Positions 30,691 to 39,755 of a DNA stretch of 64,000 nucleotides are shown here, in pieces. The notes beneath the pieces are model-generated. The model searched no databases. It worked only from the letters and a program-made list of their open reading frames with translations, and was not told the origin of the DNA. Each line of letters opens with the position of its first letter. Position 1 is the first letter of the stretch. Origin of the DNA: Alcanivorax sp. 24. Lineage in GTDB: Bacteria > Pseudomonadota > Gammaproteobacteria > Pseudomonadales > Alcanivoracaceae. The stretch covers positions 1 through 64,000 of the forward strand of contig NZ_SNUA01000017.1 in NCBI RefSeq assembly GCF_004360225.1. Direction: 5' to 3'. Both the position numbers and the translations under genes were made by a program.

Positions 30691-31878
30691 TTAGCGCACC
30701 TGTGCGTATTGGCTCCGCGGCCGGCTACGCCGCAATCCGACCAACGCCAGTACTACCCCGAAGATCAGACCTCCACCGTACCAGGAAAGCGCCACCGTGT
30801 GACCGAACCAATCCACCAGCACCCCGGTCACCATCACCGGCAGAATGAAGCCGAAGTACGCCATCAGAAAGAACCCGGCGCTGGCGGCGGCGCGGCGTTC
30901 TTCAGCCAGCGCCAGCACGGCGCTGAGGCCGCCCAGGTAAATGAAGCCATAGCAGGCGCTGCTCGCCAGCACCGCGCCCGCTAACACGCCAACAAACTGT
31001 CCGTGCAGCGCCCCCCAGGCGATCAGAGCGTAGGCCACCGGCAGAATCAGCAATCCGATACGGGTGGAGGTCCGTGATGGCAGCAACCGCGCCAGGGGCT
31101 GGAACAGAACGCCGCAGCTGCAGGTGGCGAGGACCGCGAAGCCGGACCACTCACTCAGACCGTGCTTTTGCAGGGCCGAGGGCAGGATGGCGATGACCAG
31201 GCCCACCGTGCCCCAGGCCAGCAGAATCGCCCAGCCGAAGATCAGCGAACCCGCCGGGAAGAACGGTAATCGGGCCAACGGTGCCCGGCATGATCTGGGC
31301 GCGTCATCCCTTAAGCCGGCGGCCAGCACGAAAGCCACCACCGCGGCCAGCAGATAAAGCGGGAAGCTGGGCGGCGTCAGGCTGCTGGCCCGTAGCAAAA
31401 ACAGGCTGGTCACCGCCGGGCCCAGGCCGAACCCGAGGGAGGTGGCGGCGGTCACCCAGTTGGCGGCACGGCGATGGTCGCCGCCGGAGAACAGATCATG
31501 CATGTAGCCCGGTGCCACGCTGGAGGCCAGCGCAGTGGCCACCCCAACCAGGAAGCGGGCTATCCCCAGGGCCAGAATCCCCGGGGCGACCAGGGTCAGT
31601 GTCGTTGCCACCAGACACAATACCAGAGCCGTCAGGATCAGCGATTTGCGCCCTACCCGCTCCGACAAGCCGTTCAACGACAGCAGCACCGGAATGATGC
31701 CGAATACGTAGCAGGCGAAGGCCACCGTGGTGACGCCCACGCCCACGCCGTCCTTGCCGGCCAGTGCGCTGTACAGGGGCGCCTGGAGGTTGGAGGCGGA
31801 TGTGATAATGCACAGAGCAAAAGCCAAACGCAGGGCGTCGAAACAGCGCATAACGAACCTTGAAAAAAAGGAATACAT
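30691..31878 (-). CDS. MFS transporter
   Basis: About 395 residues with twelve predicted membrane segments. The cytoplasmic loop 2-3 motif appears as GLSERVGRKSLILTALVL near residue 65, the hallmark of major facilitator proteins, and a second half begins after PLARLPFFPAGS. The start at 31878 (MYSFFSRF) has GAGG upstream; an ATG at 31851 is also possible. Substrate is unknown. It is transcribed divergently from a MocR regulator about 260 bp away, which probably controls it. Confidence 0.85.
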   Translation of the reverse strand: MYSFFSRFVMRCFDALRLAFALCIITSASNLQAPLYSALAGKDGVGVGVTTVAFACYVFGIIPVLLSLNGLSERVGRKSLILTALVLCLVATTLTLVAPGILALGIARFLVGVATALASSVAPGYMHDLFSGGDHRRAANWVTAATSLGFGLGPAVTSLFLLRASSLTPPSFPLYLLAAVVAFVLAAGLRDDAPRSCRAPLARLPFFPAGSLIFGWAILLAWGTVGLVIAILPSALQKHGLSEWSGFAVLATCSCGVLFQPLARLLPSRTSTRIGLLILPVAYALIAWGALHGQFVGVLAGAVLASSACYGFIYLGGLSAVLALAEERRAAASAGFFLMAYFGFILPVMVTGVLVDWFGHTVALSWYGGGLIFGVVLALVGLRRSRPRSQYAQVR

Positions 31879-31944
31879 GGGGCGCCTCGCCGGGGCACGC
31901 ACGCGCGCGCCCCGGCCTGGGCGGGATCACACCATGGTCGTATT

Positions 31945-31958
31945 CGCCGGATTCGGCG
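31945..31958. promoter_or_regulatory. Palindrome in the MFS/mocR divergent region
   Basis: CGCCG-GATT-CGGCG lies between the divergent MFS and MocR genes. It could be an operator or a short hairpin. Confidence 0.25.
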
Positions 31959-32054
31959 GTAAGGTACACTTGGGTCTGGTTATTGATGAACTGTTCCGGG
32001 TTTTCCGGTAACGGTCGCGGGCATCGCGGTCTGTCATGCACTGGCCGCGGAGCT

Positions 32055-32125
32055 GCTGCGGGAAGCTTGCTTGCAAGCGAATCGGGGTTCCACAAGAATT
32101 CGCTTGCAAGCAAGCTTCCCACAGC
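32055..32125. repeat. REP hairpin upstream of mocR
   Basis: Arms 32055-32082 and 32098-32125 pair over 28 bases with one mismatch (GAAGCTTGCTTGCAAGCGAA type). The hairpin ends 17 bp before the mocR start codon, so it lies in the leader. Confidence 0.85.
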
Positions 32126-32142
32126 GGCCTTAAGGACTTGGC

Positions 32143-33534
32143 ATGAAGCTGGATATGGACCCGGACTCGGGGCTGCCCATTGCACAACAAATCGAAGACG
32201 GGATTCGCCACTGGATCGTGCGGAACGGCGCCGGTGGCGGCAGCCGTCTACCGTCCATACGCCGCCTGTCCAGCGAGCTGCACGTGAGCCGCAACGCCGC
32301 TATTGAGGCCTATGAACGTCTGATGGCCCAAGGACTGGTGCGCTCCAAACCCGGCTCCGGCTTCTATGTAACCAACGGCGCCGTGAGAATGTTGACCGGC
32401 ACCGAGCCGGTTTGTGAGGAAGAGGTGGCCGATGATCGCTGGAGCCTGTTCCAGAGTGACGCCTCCACCTTGAAGCTCGGTTGCGGCTGGCTGCCGGGCA
32501 GTTGGCTGGAAGTGGAAGACCTGTCCTACGCGATTCGCCAGGTCACCCGCCAGGACAGCGCCGGCATCCTCGATTACAGCACGCCCATGGGCACCCCGGA
32601 GTTGCGCTTACTGATACGGGAGCGAATTCGCCTGCTTGGCATTGACGCCAGCATGCAGCAGATCCTGCTTACCGGCGGCGGCAGTCATGCCCTGGATCTG
32701 CTGGTGCGACTGTTACTGAAACCCGGCGACACTGTGTTCGTGGAATCACCAGGCTATTACAATTTGCTCGGCCTGCTGAAGCTGCAACAGGTGCATGTGG
32801 TGGGCGTGCCGCGCCTCCCCGGCGGACCGGATCCGGAACACATGGCGTACCTGCTGAAACAGCACAAGCCCAAGTTGTTTTTCACCAACAGCGTGTTTCA
32901 GAACCCCACCGGCACCACACTGGCGCCGACCTTTGCCCACCGTATCCTGCAACTGGCGGAGCAGCACGATTTCCAGATTGTCGAGGACGACATCTACGCG
33001 GACTTCCAGCATGAACCGACACTTCGTCTGGCCTCGCTCGATGGTCTCAGGCGAGTGATTTACCTCGGCAGCTTCTCGAAAAGCCTGTCCAGCTCCTTGC
33101 GGGTGGGGTTTATCGCCGCGGCGCCGGCGCGAATCAAGCCGCTGGTGGACATCAAAATGCTGACCAGCATTTCGGCCTCCCGTTTCTCTGAGCAGGTGGT
33201 CACGACCATGCTGCAGAACGGGGCCTACCGCAAACTGGTGGAACGGTTGCGCACGCGACTCTCCTCGCAAATGGTCACCGCCCTCAATCTGGTGCGGGCG
33301 GCGGGCTGGAAGGTGCATTCCGAGCCGGCGGGAGGGATGTTCATTTGGGCCCGCTATCCGGGCGTGGCGGATTCGCAAAAACTGGTGGACCTGGCGCGGC
33401 AATCCGGCGTCAGCCTGTCACCGGGTCATCTGTTCCTGCCCGATGAAACAGTCTCGCCCTGGCTGCGGCTCAACGTCGCCTATACACGGGATCGGCGGGC
33501 GATACGTTTTTTGAACGATCCGCAGGGAATGTGA
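32143..33534 (+). CDS. MocR-type transcriptional regulator (GntR HTH plus aminotransferase domain)
   Basis: 463 residues. Residues 1-75 form a GntR winged helix (LPIAQQIEDGIRHWIV, SRLPSIRRLSSELHVSRNA, AIEAYERLMAQGLVRSKPGSG). After a linker comes a fold-type I PLP domain from about 110, with FFTNSVFQNPTGTTL, EDDIYADFQ and the PLP Lys in YLGSFSKSLSSSLRVGF. MocR proteins use PLP or an amino-containing ligand to control a neighbouring gene, often divergent. Here that is the MFS transporter, so an amino compound is a possible substrate. Confidence 0.92.
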   Translation: MKLDMDPDSGLPIAQQIEDGIRHWIVRNGAGGGSRLPSIRRLSSELHVSRNAAIEAYERLMAQGLVRSKPGSGFYVTNGAVRMLTGTEPVCEEEVADDRWSLFQSDASTLKLGCGWLPGSWLEVEDLSYAIRQVTRQDSAGILDYSTPMGTPELRLLIRERIRLLGIDASMQQILLTGGGSHALDLLVRLLLKPGDTVFVESPGYYNLLGLLKLQQVHVVGVPRLPGGPDPEHMAYLLKQHKPKLFFTNSVFQNPTGTTLAPTFAHRILQLAEQHDFQIVEDDIYADFQHEPTLRLASLDGLRRVIYLGSFSKSLSSSLRVGFIAAAPARIKPLVDIKMLTSISASRFSEQVVTTMLQNGAYRKLVERLRTRLSSQMVTALNLVRAAGWKVHSEPAGGMFIWARYPGVADSQKLVDLARQSGVSLSPGHLFLPDETVSPWLRLNVAYTRDRRAIRFLNDPQGM

Positions 33535-33545
33535 ATTCGCGTTAT

Positions 33546-33616
33546 ATTCGCGAGCAAACTCGCTTCCCACGGCGGCTCCGTAGCCCCCTGTGGGAAGCTG
33601 CCTTGGCAGCGAAGCG
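33546..33616. repeat. REP pair after mocR
   Basis: TATTCGCGAGCAAACTCGCT plus TCCCACGGCGGC, then CTGTGGGAAGCTGCCTTGGC AGCGAA: two inverted REP-type units between the convergent mocR and wbpM genes. Confidence 0.75.
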
Positions 33617-33626
33617 GCGTGCGGCA

Positions 33627-35600
33627 TCAGTGTGTCGGGGAAGGGGCCTTGTAGGGAGCGGCTTCCTTTTGAGCAGGCTGATCGGCGGTGGGCTGCAGAA
33701 TCAGCGCATCATTGTAGTCCTGGCGCGGCTGGTAGCCATTGACATAAGCACGCAGCAGCGCCCGCAAGGCATCCTGATCGCCACGTTCCAGCGCGGTACG
33801 GAAGCGATCCAGCGCCTGGTTGATCTCCGCCGGCGCCAGTTTCTCTTCATGGGCCTGCATGATCATTTCATGCTCGGTCTGGATCGAGCATTCCCCGATC
33901 AACAGTTCCTCATACAGCTTCTCACCGGGGCGCAGGCCGGAGAACACCACTTCGATGTCGCCGTCCGGGTTGGTGGTGTCACGGACACTCATTCCCATCA
34001 AACGAATCATGGTGGTGGCCAGATCCATGATCCGTACCGGCTCGCCCATGTCGAGCACGAACACCTCGCCACCCTTGGCCATGGCGCCGGCCTGAATCAC
34101 CAACTGGGCCGCCTCGGGAATGGTCATGAAGTAACGAATCACGTCCGGGTGGGTCACCGTCACCGGGCCGCCCTGCATGATCTGTTTGCGGAACAACGGT
34201 ACCACCGAGCCTGAAGACCCCAACACGTTACCAAACCGCACCATGGAAAAGATGGTGCCGTCACTGGTGCTGGCCAGTGCCTGCAATACCAGTTCAGCGA
34301 AGCGCTTGGTGGCCCCCATCACGTTGGTGGGCCGTACCGCCTTGTCGGTGGAAATCAGAATGAAATGCCGCACCCCGGCATCGCGCGCCCCTTCGGCGGC
34401 GGCCAGAGTACCGATAATGTTGTTGCGCACCCCGGCGTCCGGGTTGGCCTCGACAATGGGAACGTGCTTGTAAGCAGCAGCGTGATAGAGCGTATCAATG
34501 CGGTGTTCCAGACACAGGCTCTTCACCAGACCACGGTTAACCACCGAGCCCAGCATCGGCACCAGTTCGATGTCCTTGCCGCTTTCCCGCAGCACGCCGC
34601 CCAACTCCCGCTCGATGTCGTACAGCGCCACCTCGCTCTGCTCCAGCAGCACCAGGCGGCTCGGGTTCAGCTTCAGGATCTGGCGGCACATTTCGGAACC
34701 GATGGAGCCACCGGCACCAGTCACCATCACATGCTTACCGCTGATACAGCGGCTCAACAGATCCAGCCGGGGCGGCACCGCGTCACGGCCGAGCAGATCC
34801 TCGATGGCGACATCCTGGATCTCTTCCAGGCGCGCCTTGCCGCTGGCGATATCAGCAAAGGCCGGCACCGTCTGCACCCTCACTCCCAGCTTCTCCAGCC
34901 AGCTCACCACCGCCATGCGGCGCTGCCGGGACAGGTTTGGCATGGCCAGCAACACGGTGCGGATACGCTCATCCACCACCGCCTGTTTCAAGGTCAGGCG
35001 ATCCACCACCGGCACCCCGGAGAGCAAGGTACCCTGTTTGCCCGGGTCGTCATCCACCACTAAAACCGGGTGCAGTTCCCGCCCCTGCTGTAACGCGGTC
35101 ACCAATTGTCCGCCGGCACCACCAGCGCCATAAATCGCCACCGGTTCGGTGGTAAAATAGCCGGACATGACCCGATACAGGAACCGGCGTGCCAAAAACC
35201 GGCTGGATCCCAGATACAGCACACCCAGGGCCCAGAAGATCAAAAACACGGAGCGCGGCACCATCGCCGGCACCATATAGGAAAGGCTCGCTAAAACCAC
35301 CACCGTGGCGGTCATGCCCAGCACCACCGACCAGGCCACCTCGGCGCCGAGATAACGGACGATGGAGCGGTAAAATCCAAGAAGATAAAGCGCGGGTAGC
35401 CCCACCAGCACGGTCAGGGGAAATAACCAGGGATCCTCGATCGGCGGGAACAGACTGCCAAAGCGCAAAGCGTAGGCGGTCCACAACATTACCGGCAGTG
35501 CCACCGCGTCCGCCATCAGCATGATGGCCCTTTTTTGCCAGCGGGAGCACTTGAGCACCCGAGCCACGGCACTTTGCAGCGATGAAGAAGCGGTATGCAT
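33627..35600 (-). CDS. wbpM: WbpM/PglF-type UDP-GlcNAc 4,6-dehydratase
   Basis: 657 residues. Four membrane segments in the first about 140 (AIMLMADAVALPVMLWTAYA ...) are followed by a CoA-binding-like Rossmann domain (VAIYGAGGAGGQLV) and a C-terminal SDR domain. The SDR domain begins HVMVTGAGGSIGSEMCRQIL and carries FILISTDKAVRPTNVMGATKR, where Met replaces the usual catalytic Tyr, as in WbpM and PglF. The enzyme makes UDP-4-keto-6-deoxy-hexose, the precursor of bacillosamine, QuiNAc and FucNAc. The same gene borders the O-antigen locus of P. aeruginosa on the tRNA-Asn side. The aminotransferase, PglD and PglC-type partners lie at 53-59 kb. Confidence 0.95.
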   Translation of the reverse strand: MHTASSSLQSAVARVLKCSRWQKRAIMLMADAVALPVMLWTAYALRFGSLFPPIEDPWLFPLTVLVGLPALYLLGFYRSIVRYLGAEVAWSVVLGMTATVVVLASLSYMVPAMVPRSVFLIFWALGVLYLGSSRFLARRFLYRVMSGYFTTEPVAIYGAGGAGGQLVTALQQGRELHPVLVVDDDPGKQGTLLSGVPVVDRLTLKQAVVDERIRTVLLAMPNLSRQRRMAVVSWLEKLGVRVQTVPAFADIASGKARLEEIQDVAIEDLLGRDAVPPRLDLLSRCISGKHVMVTGAGGSIGSEMCRQILKLNPSRLVLLEQSEVALYDIERELGGVLRESGKDIELVPMLGSVVNRGLVKSLCLEHRIDTLYHAAAYKHVPIVEANPDAGVRNNIIGTLAAAEGARDAGVRHFILISTDKAVRPTNVMGATKRFAELVLQALASTSDGTIFSMVRFGNVLGSSGSVVPLFRKQIMQGGPVTVTHPDVIRYFMTIPEAAQLVIQAGAMAKGGEVFVLDMGEPVRIMDLATTMIRLMGMSVRDTTNPDGDIEVVFSGLRPGEKLYEELLIGECSIQTEHEMIMQAHEEKLAPAEINQALDRFRTALERGDQDALRALLRAYVNGYQPRQDYNDALILQPTADQPAQKEAAPYKAPSPTH

Positions 35601-35872
35601 AGGACCCTGTCCTTAGTCGTCTCAATGTCAATAAAAGAGAGCCATTATCGTGTGATGCAAATCACACTTCCAGGCCCGCGCGTAACGTTTTATAGCCCGC
35701 GCGTTAGGTAAACCGAGTGTAAATGTGAATGCATGACACTCATTGTGACGCACCCACGGCACCCTGCTGTTTTTGCAATAATTTAACGTTTTTACAGCGA
35801 CCGGCCGAACAGGAAAATACCCCATTCAGGGGATTGACAACATCTGACCGAATCCCTCCGGCGAAGGGGCGA

Positions 35873-36134
35873 TATAATAGCAGGTTTAATACCAAAGGAA
35901 CCGCACGGAAACGACTTTTTTGTAAACCGGGAAAGAGCAACTTCGGCTCATGAAGCAACACTCCGCAACATTTGGTAATTGTAATCAGCAAGGCGACACG
36001 GCATGCTCGAATCATCGCGCAATGGATGAACAACAACATGGATGTGGCCGGAGCGTGATGATCAAAGCTTTCTTTACGACATTATCTCCTTTTGATTTCG
36101 CATTCCGCGCCTCTTCCAGAGGCGCATTTTATTT
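35873..36134 (+). ncRNA. Candidate CsrA/RsmA-binding small RNA
   Basis: A TATAAT box at 35873-35878 and a strong intrinsic terminator at 36107-36134 bracket about 250 bp with no convincing gene. Within it ANGGA motifs occur at 35895-35899, 35905-35909, 36022-36026 and 36038-36042. Further GGA at about 35931 (GGGAAAG) and in CCGGAGC follows the last of these. Such clusters between a promoter and a Rho-independent terminator are the pattern of RsmY/RsmZ/CsrB RNAs. The -35 region is weak; a TTGACA at 35834-35839 is too far upstream (33 bp). A short ORF from 35950 runs through the terminator and is not persuasive. Confidence 0.4.
36107..36134 (+). terminator. Intrinsic terminator
   Basis: GCGCCTC-TTCCA-GAGGCGC followed by ATTTTATTT. 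The T-rich side is on the + strand, where no upstream gene except the candidate sRNA exists; wbpM is transcribed the other way. Confidence 0.75.
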
Positions 36135-36195
36135 CATATCTCCGTAGATATATCACCGCTAATTGCCCATAGCCAACCCGTTCAATGGGAGCACG

Positions 36196-36430
36196 AATTC
36201 GTGTTGCATTCGCGGCCAAGGCCGCTTCCCACAGCGGCTTCGTAGCACGATCCGTGGGAGCTAGCTTGCTAGCGAATACGGCCTCCGGCGTTGCCCCATT
36301 CGCTTGCAAGCAAGCTTCCCACAGGGATTGTCACGAAGCCGTTGTGGGAAGCGAGCTTGCTCGCGAATACTCCCCAGCCGTTGGCGATTCGCTTGCAAGC
36401 AAGCCCCCACGGCAGCTCTGCTTGGCAGCG
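36196..36430. repeat. Cluster of five to six REP units
   Basis: Alternating inverted units: ATTCGCGGCCAAGGCCGCTT, GTGGGAGCTAGCTTGCTAGC, ATTCGCTTGCAAGCAAGCTT, GTGGGAAGCGAGCTTGCTCG, ATTCGCTTGCAAGCAAGC and CTGCTTGGCAGCGAA. Stem cores vary but all share the TTCGC and CTCCCAC/GTGGGA ends. No gene lies between 36135 and 36448. Confidence 0.85.
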
Positions 36431-36448
36431 AACCATACCAGCATCGCC

Positions 36449-37225
36449 TTAAGGCGTGTCACCCTGCCACCAGGCACCCAGTCTCTCCCACCAGCTTATC
36501 TCCAGCACATAGAGCGGCTCCGCTCCCGGCAAGCGGTCTCCCCAGTGCGCCCGCCCCAACCCTGGCGTCCAGTAGGGCCCGGCCGGCGCCGGCACCGCGT
36601 TGATGCCATGCTGGCGAAACAACGCCAACGCCCTGGGCATGTGCAATGCCGATGTCACCAGGATCACTTTCTCTTCCGGTGGCACCCAGCGGGCCACCGC
36701 CCGGGCTTCCTGCTCCGTATTCAGCGCATCGCGGGAGCGCCAGATCGCGTCCTGCGGCACCCCCCAAGCCACCGCCAGCTCCGCCATGGCATCCGCCGAG
36801 GTCACGCTCTCCGGCGTCGAGTCCGGTGCGCCTCCCGACACAATCAGCTTGGCCGCGGGCTGCAACTGGAACTGGCGTACCCCTTCGGCCAAACGGGCAA
36901 GGGAATGGGCTCGCAATCGGGAAGGCGGCGGCAAGGCAGGGTCGTCCAGAGCCCCCCCGCCAAGCACCACCACCCAGGGAGCCGGTGGCGGCACGGTCAG
37001 TGGTGGGTAGGCATGCTCAAGGGGGCCGCCGAGCCAGCGGGCGGTGCCCGGCAGGGTGAACAACAGCAACAGCACCGTACCAGTGGTGACCAGGGCCAGC
37101 GCCAGGCGGCGCGCCCGGCCCCACCACAGCAACACCGTGCCACAGATCAGAAGCAGCAATACCGGCGATACCGGCATCGCCAATGAGGCCACCACCTTGG
37201 CCCACTGAAAAGTATCCAGATTCAT
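36449..37225 (-). CDS. DUF218 (YdcF/ElyC/SanA) membrane protein
   Basis: 258 residues. Two hydrophobic segments lie at about 8-50 (MPVSPVLLLLICGTVLLWWG and ALALVTTGTVLLLLFTL). The DUF218 domain follows, with WVVVLGGGALDDPALPPPSR, KLIVSGGAPDSTPESVTSAD, DAIWRSRDALNTEQEARAVA and VILVTSALHMPRALALFRQH. Acidic and His residues in SGG..D and TSA.HM.R are the family hallmarks. ElyC-type members act in peptidoglycan or envelope polysaccharide processing at the periplasmic face. The context is compatible, but the substrate is unknown. Confidence 0.88.
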   Translation of the reverse strand: MNLDTFQWAKVVASLAMPVSPVLLLLICGTVLLWWGRARRLALALVTTGTVLLLLFTLPGTARWLGGPLEHAYPPLTVPPPAPWVVVLGGGALDDPALPPPSRLRAHSLARLAEGVRQFQLQPAAKLIVSGGAPDSTPESVTSADAMAELAVAWGVPQDAIWRSRDALNTEQEARAVARWVPPEEKVILVTSALHMPRALALFRQHGINAVPAPAGPYWTPGLGRAHWGDRLPGAEPLYVLEISWWERLGAWWQGDTP

Positions 37226-37243
37226 CGGGGGAAAGCAGACTCC

Positions 37244-37858
37244 TTATCGTGCCGGCACACCCATGATGGTGACGCCGTCGGGCACATCGTGGAGCACCAC
37301 CGCCCCCGCGCCCACCACCACGTTCGCACCAATGGTGACCCCCTCCTTCACCACCGCGCCGATACCAATGAAGCTGCCCTCCCCCACGGTCACATCACTG
37401 GCCAGATGCACGCCGGGACAGACATGGACACCGGCGGCCAGCCGGCAATCCCGGTCCACCGTGGCCCCGGTGTTGACGATACAGCCCATGCCCAGCACGC
37501 AATCCACGTTGACCACGGCGTTGGCGAAAACCACGCTGCCCGCGCCCATTTCCGCGAACCTGCTCACCGACGCGTGGGGATGAACGATGGTCGCCAGGGT
37601 CGCCCCCGACTCCAGTAACTCCGACAGTTTCCGCAAGCGGATGTTATTGCGCCCGATACCGACGGTCACCGAATCCATGGCGCTGATTTCCTCCAGCAGC
37701 TCGCCGCTGCGCCCGGAAACCTGCCAACGACCGTTGTCCTGTTTCTTGGGCCAGGCATCGTCATAGAAAGCGATTTTTCGCCACCCGGACGCGATAGCGG
37801 TATCGGCGATGACTTTGCCGTGTCCCCCGGCTCCCAGAATCCCCAACGAACGTGTCAT
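37244..37858 (-). CDS. PglD-like sugar acetyltransferase, variant with altered active-site His
   Basis: 204 residues from the ATG at 37858, preceded by a strong AAGGAGG; upstream codons are unsupported. The N-terminal Rossmann-like part SLGILGAGGHGKVIADTA binds the UDP-sugar. From about residue 90 comes a left-handed beta-helix of hexapeptides (GSVVFANAVVNVDCVLGMGC, IGIGAVVKEGVTIGANVVVG). The catalytic His expected in the VxH(D/E)C segment is replaced: this copy reads TVDRDCRL, while the paralogue at 56972-57601 reads TVDHDCRL. It may be catalytically impaired or act on another substrate. It sits next to the DUF218 gene, 18 bp apart. Confidence 0.85.
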   Translation of the reverse strand: MTRSLGILGAGGHGKVIADTAIASGWRKIAFYDDAWPKKQDNGRWQVSGRSGELLEEISAMDSVTVGIGRNNIRLRKLSELLESGATLATIVHPHASVSRFAEMGAGSVVFANAVVNVDCVLGMGCIVNTGATVDRDCRLAAGVHVCPGVHLASDVTVGEGSFIGIGAVVKEGVTIGANVVVGAGAVVLHDVPDGVTIMGVPAR

Positions 37859-38040
37859 GGCAACCTCCTTGCTCTGGTCAAAGCGTCCTTTCCTTGTATC
37901 ACCGACCCGCATCACACGCCAGGGGGATTACATCACGGCGTCACCATTGCGTTCCGTGGGGGGCCTTACTCGCAAGTGAAGCGCAATACCGAACACTGTA
38001 GTCGCTGGCAAGACCGCTCCCAGGGAAGGCCGTACCACGA
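37859..38040. other. Spacer with one decayed 92-bp-type REP unit
   Basis: No gene. From about 37968 the sequence (GCGCAATACCGAACACTGTA, then GTCGCTGGCAAGACCGCTCC) is a degenerate copy of the unit that builds the array at 39756-40402. The two arrays on either side of galE therefore share ancestry. Confidence 0.6.
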
Positions 38041-38664
38041 AGCCGCTGTGGGAAGCTTGCTGGCAAGGAATTGTCAGCAGTTGTGGGCGCATTCGCGGCC
38101 AAGGCCGCTTCCCACAGCGGCTTCATAGCACGCGTGGGAGACTTGCCGGGAAACCATACAAGCCGCCGTGGGAAGCTTGCTGGCAAGGAATTGTCAGCAG
38201 TTGAGGGCGCATTCGCGGCCAAGGCCGCTTCCCACAGCGGCTTCATAGCACGCGTGGGAGACTTGCCGGGAAACCATACAAGCCGCTGTGGGACGCTTGC
38301 TGGCAAGCGAATGTCAGCAGTTGGGGGCGCATTCGCGGCCAAGGCCGCTTCCCACAGCGGCTTCATAGCACGCGTGGGAGACTTGCCGGGAAACCATACA
38401 AGCCGCTGTGGGACGCTTGCTGGCAAGCGAATGTCAGCAGTTGGGGGTGCATTCGCGGCCAAGGCCGCTTCCCACAGCGGCTTCATAGCACACGTGGGAG
38501 ACTTGCCGGGAAACCATACAAGCCGCCGTGGGAAGCTTGCTGGCAAGCGAATGGCAGCAGTTGGGGGCGCATTCGCGGCCAAGGCCGCTTCCCACAGCGG
38601 CTTCATAGCACGCGTGGGAGACTTGCCGGGAAACCATACAAGCCGCTGTGGGACGCTTGCTGGC
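38041..38664. repeat. Tandem REP array 1: five 120-bp units
   Basis: Units start at 38041, 38161, 38281, 38401 and 38521, with a sixth partial from 38641. Each has GTGGGAAGCTTGCTGGCAAG (or GTGGGACGCTTGC), then CAGCAGTTG, GCATTCGCGGCCAAGGCCGC, TTCCCACAGCGGCTTCATAG and GTGGGAGACTTGCCGGG AAACC. Units differ at only a few positions, mostly shared between neighbouring units (e.g. A to C in GGAAGC/GGACGC), which points to duplication by slippage or unequal exchange. Confidence 0.95.
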
Positions 38665-38671
38665 GAATACC

Positions 38672-39682
38672 CTAGCGAAAGCCGTCGGGATTACTCTCCT
38701 GCCAGCGCCAATGATCCGCGCACATGGCGTCCACGCCACGGGTGGCTTTCCAGCCCAGCACCCGCTCCGCGTGGGCCGGGTCCGCGTAGCACACCGCCAC
38801 ATCACCAGGCCGGCGTTCAACGATGTCATAAGGGATATCCCGGCCGCTGGCGCCGGCGAAGGCCCGCACCATGTCCAGCACGCTGTAACCCTGGCCAGTA
38901 CCCAGATTGGTGGTGATCAGCCCCGGACCAGTGAGCGCCTCCAGCGCCGCCAGATGGCCCTGGGCCAGATCCATGACATGAATGTAGTCCCGCACGCCAG
39001 TACCGTCCGGCGTGTTGTAATCGCCGCCGAAAACACGCAGTTTCTCACGCTTGCCCACCGCCACCTGGGCGATATAAGGCATCAGATTGTTCGGCTCGCC
39101 GTTGGGATCCTCACCGATGCGACCGCTCTCATGGGCCCCCACCGGATTGAAATAGCGCAACAACGCCAGCCCCCAGGATGGCTCGGCACGATAAAGATCC
39201 CGCAGCATGTCCTCGATGTGGAGTTTGGTGGCGCCATAGGGATTGGTGGCGCTGAGCGGAAAATCTTCACGGATCGGCACCGTGGCCGGATCACCGTAGA
39301 CGGTGGCGGAGGAGCTGAACACCATACGGCGCACGCCAACCTTCTCCATCGCCTCCAGCAAGCGGATCGTGCCCACCACGTTGCAGTCGTAATAACGCAG
39401 CGGCTGAGCCACGGACTCGCCCACCGCCTTCAGGCCGGCGAAATGCACCACCGCTTCCACCTGCTCATCCCGCAGAATACGTTCCATTAATTCGCCGTCG
39501 CGGATATCCCCTTCCACCAGCGTCACGCTTTGGCTGGTCAGAGCTTCCACTCGACGCAACGACTCCGGGCTGCTGTTGCTGAAGTTGTCCACCACCACTA
39601 CCCGATGGCCCGCTTCCAGCAGCAGCAACACCGTGTGAGAGCCGATATAACCGGCACCGCCAGTGACCAATACCGTCGCCAT
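38672..39682 (-). CDS. galE: UDP-glucose 4-epimerase
   Basis: 336 residues from the ATG at 39682 ([17 protein letters not shown]), with GAAGGAGAAGG upstream. An in-frame ATG 24 bp further up lacks such a site. The Rossmann loop is [18 protein letters not shown]. The SDR catalytic residues lie in [11 protein letters not shown] and [12 protein letters not shown] (YxxxK). [18 protein letters not shown] and [15 protein letters not shown] are classic GalE blocks. It makes UDP-galactose, the substrate of Glf and possibly of the WbaP-like transferase. It is enclosed by two different REP arrays and appears to be transcribed alone. Confidence 0.97.
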   Translation of the reverse strand: MATVLVTGGAGYIGSHTVLLLLEAGHRVVVVDNFSNSSPESLRRVEALTSQSVTLVEGDIRDGELMERILRDEQVEAVVHFAGLKAVGESVAQPLRYYDCNVVGTIRLLEAMEKVGVRRMVFSSSATVYGDPATVPIREDFPLSATNPYGATKLHIEDMLRDLYRAEPSWGLALLRYFNPVGAHESGRIGEDPNGEPNNLMPYIAQVAVGKREKLRVFGGDYNTPDGTGVRDYIHVMDLAQGHLAALEALTGPGLITTNLGTGQGYSVLDMVRAFAGASGRDIPYDIVERRPGDVAVCYADPAHAERVLGWKATRGVDAMCADHWRWQESNPDGFR

Positions 39683-39755
39683 ACTGATTCCTTCTCCTTC
39701 GTACACGTCCTGGATGCTTGGAGTCGCTGCTACCTTAATCGTTTCCCACGGAGAG

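Noticed and set aside
35834-35878. Perfect-looking TTGACA and TATAAT pair
   Set aside because: The spacer is 33 bp, far too long for one sigma70 promoter; only the TATAAT is kept as a possible -10.
35950-36147. 65-codon ORF inside the candidate sRNA
   Set aside because: It runs through the terminator hairpin, lacks a good ribosome binding site and resembles nothing known.
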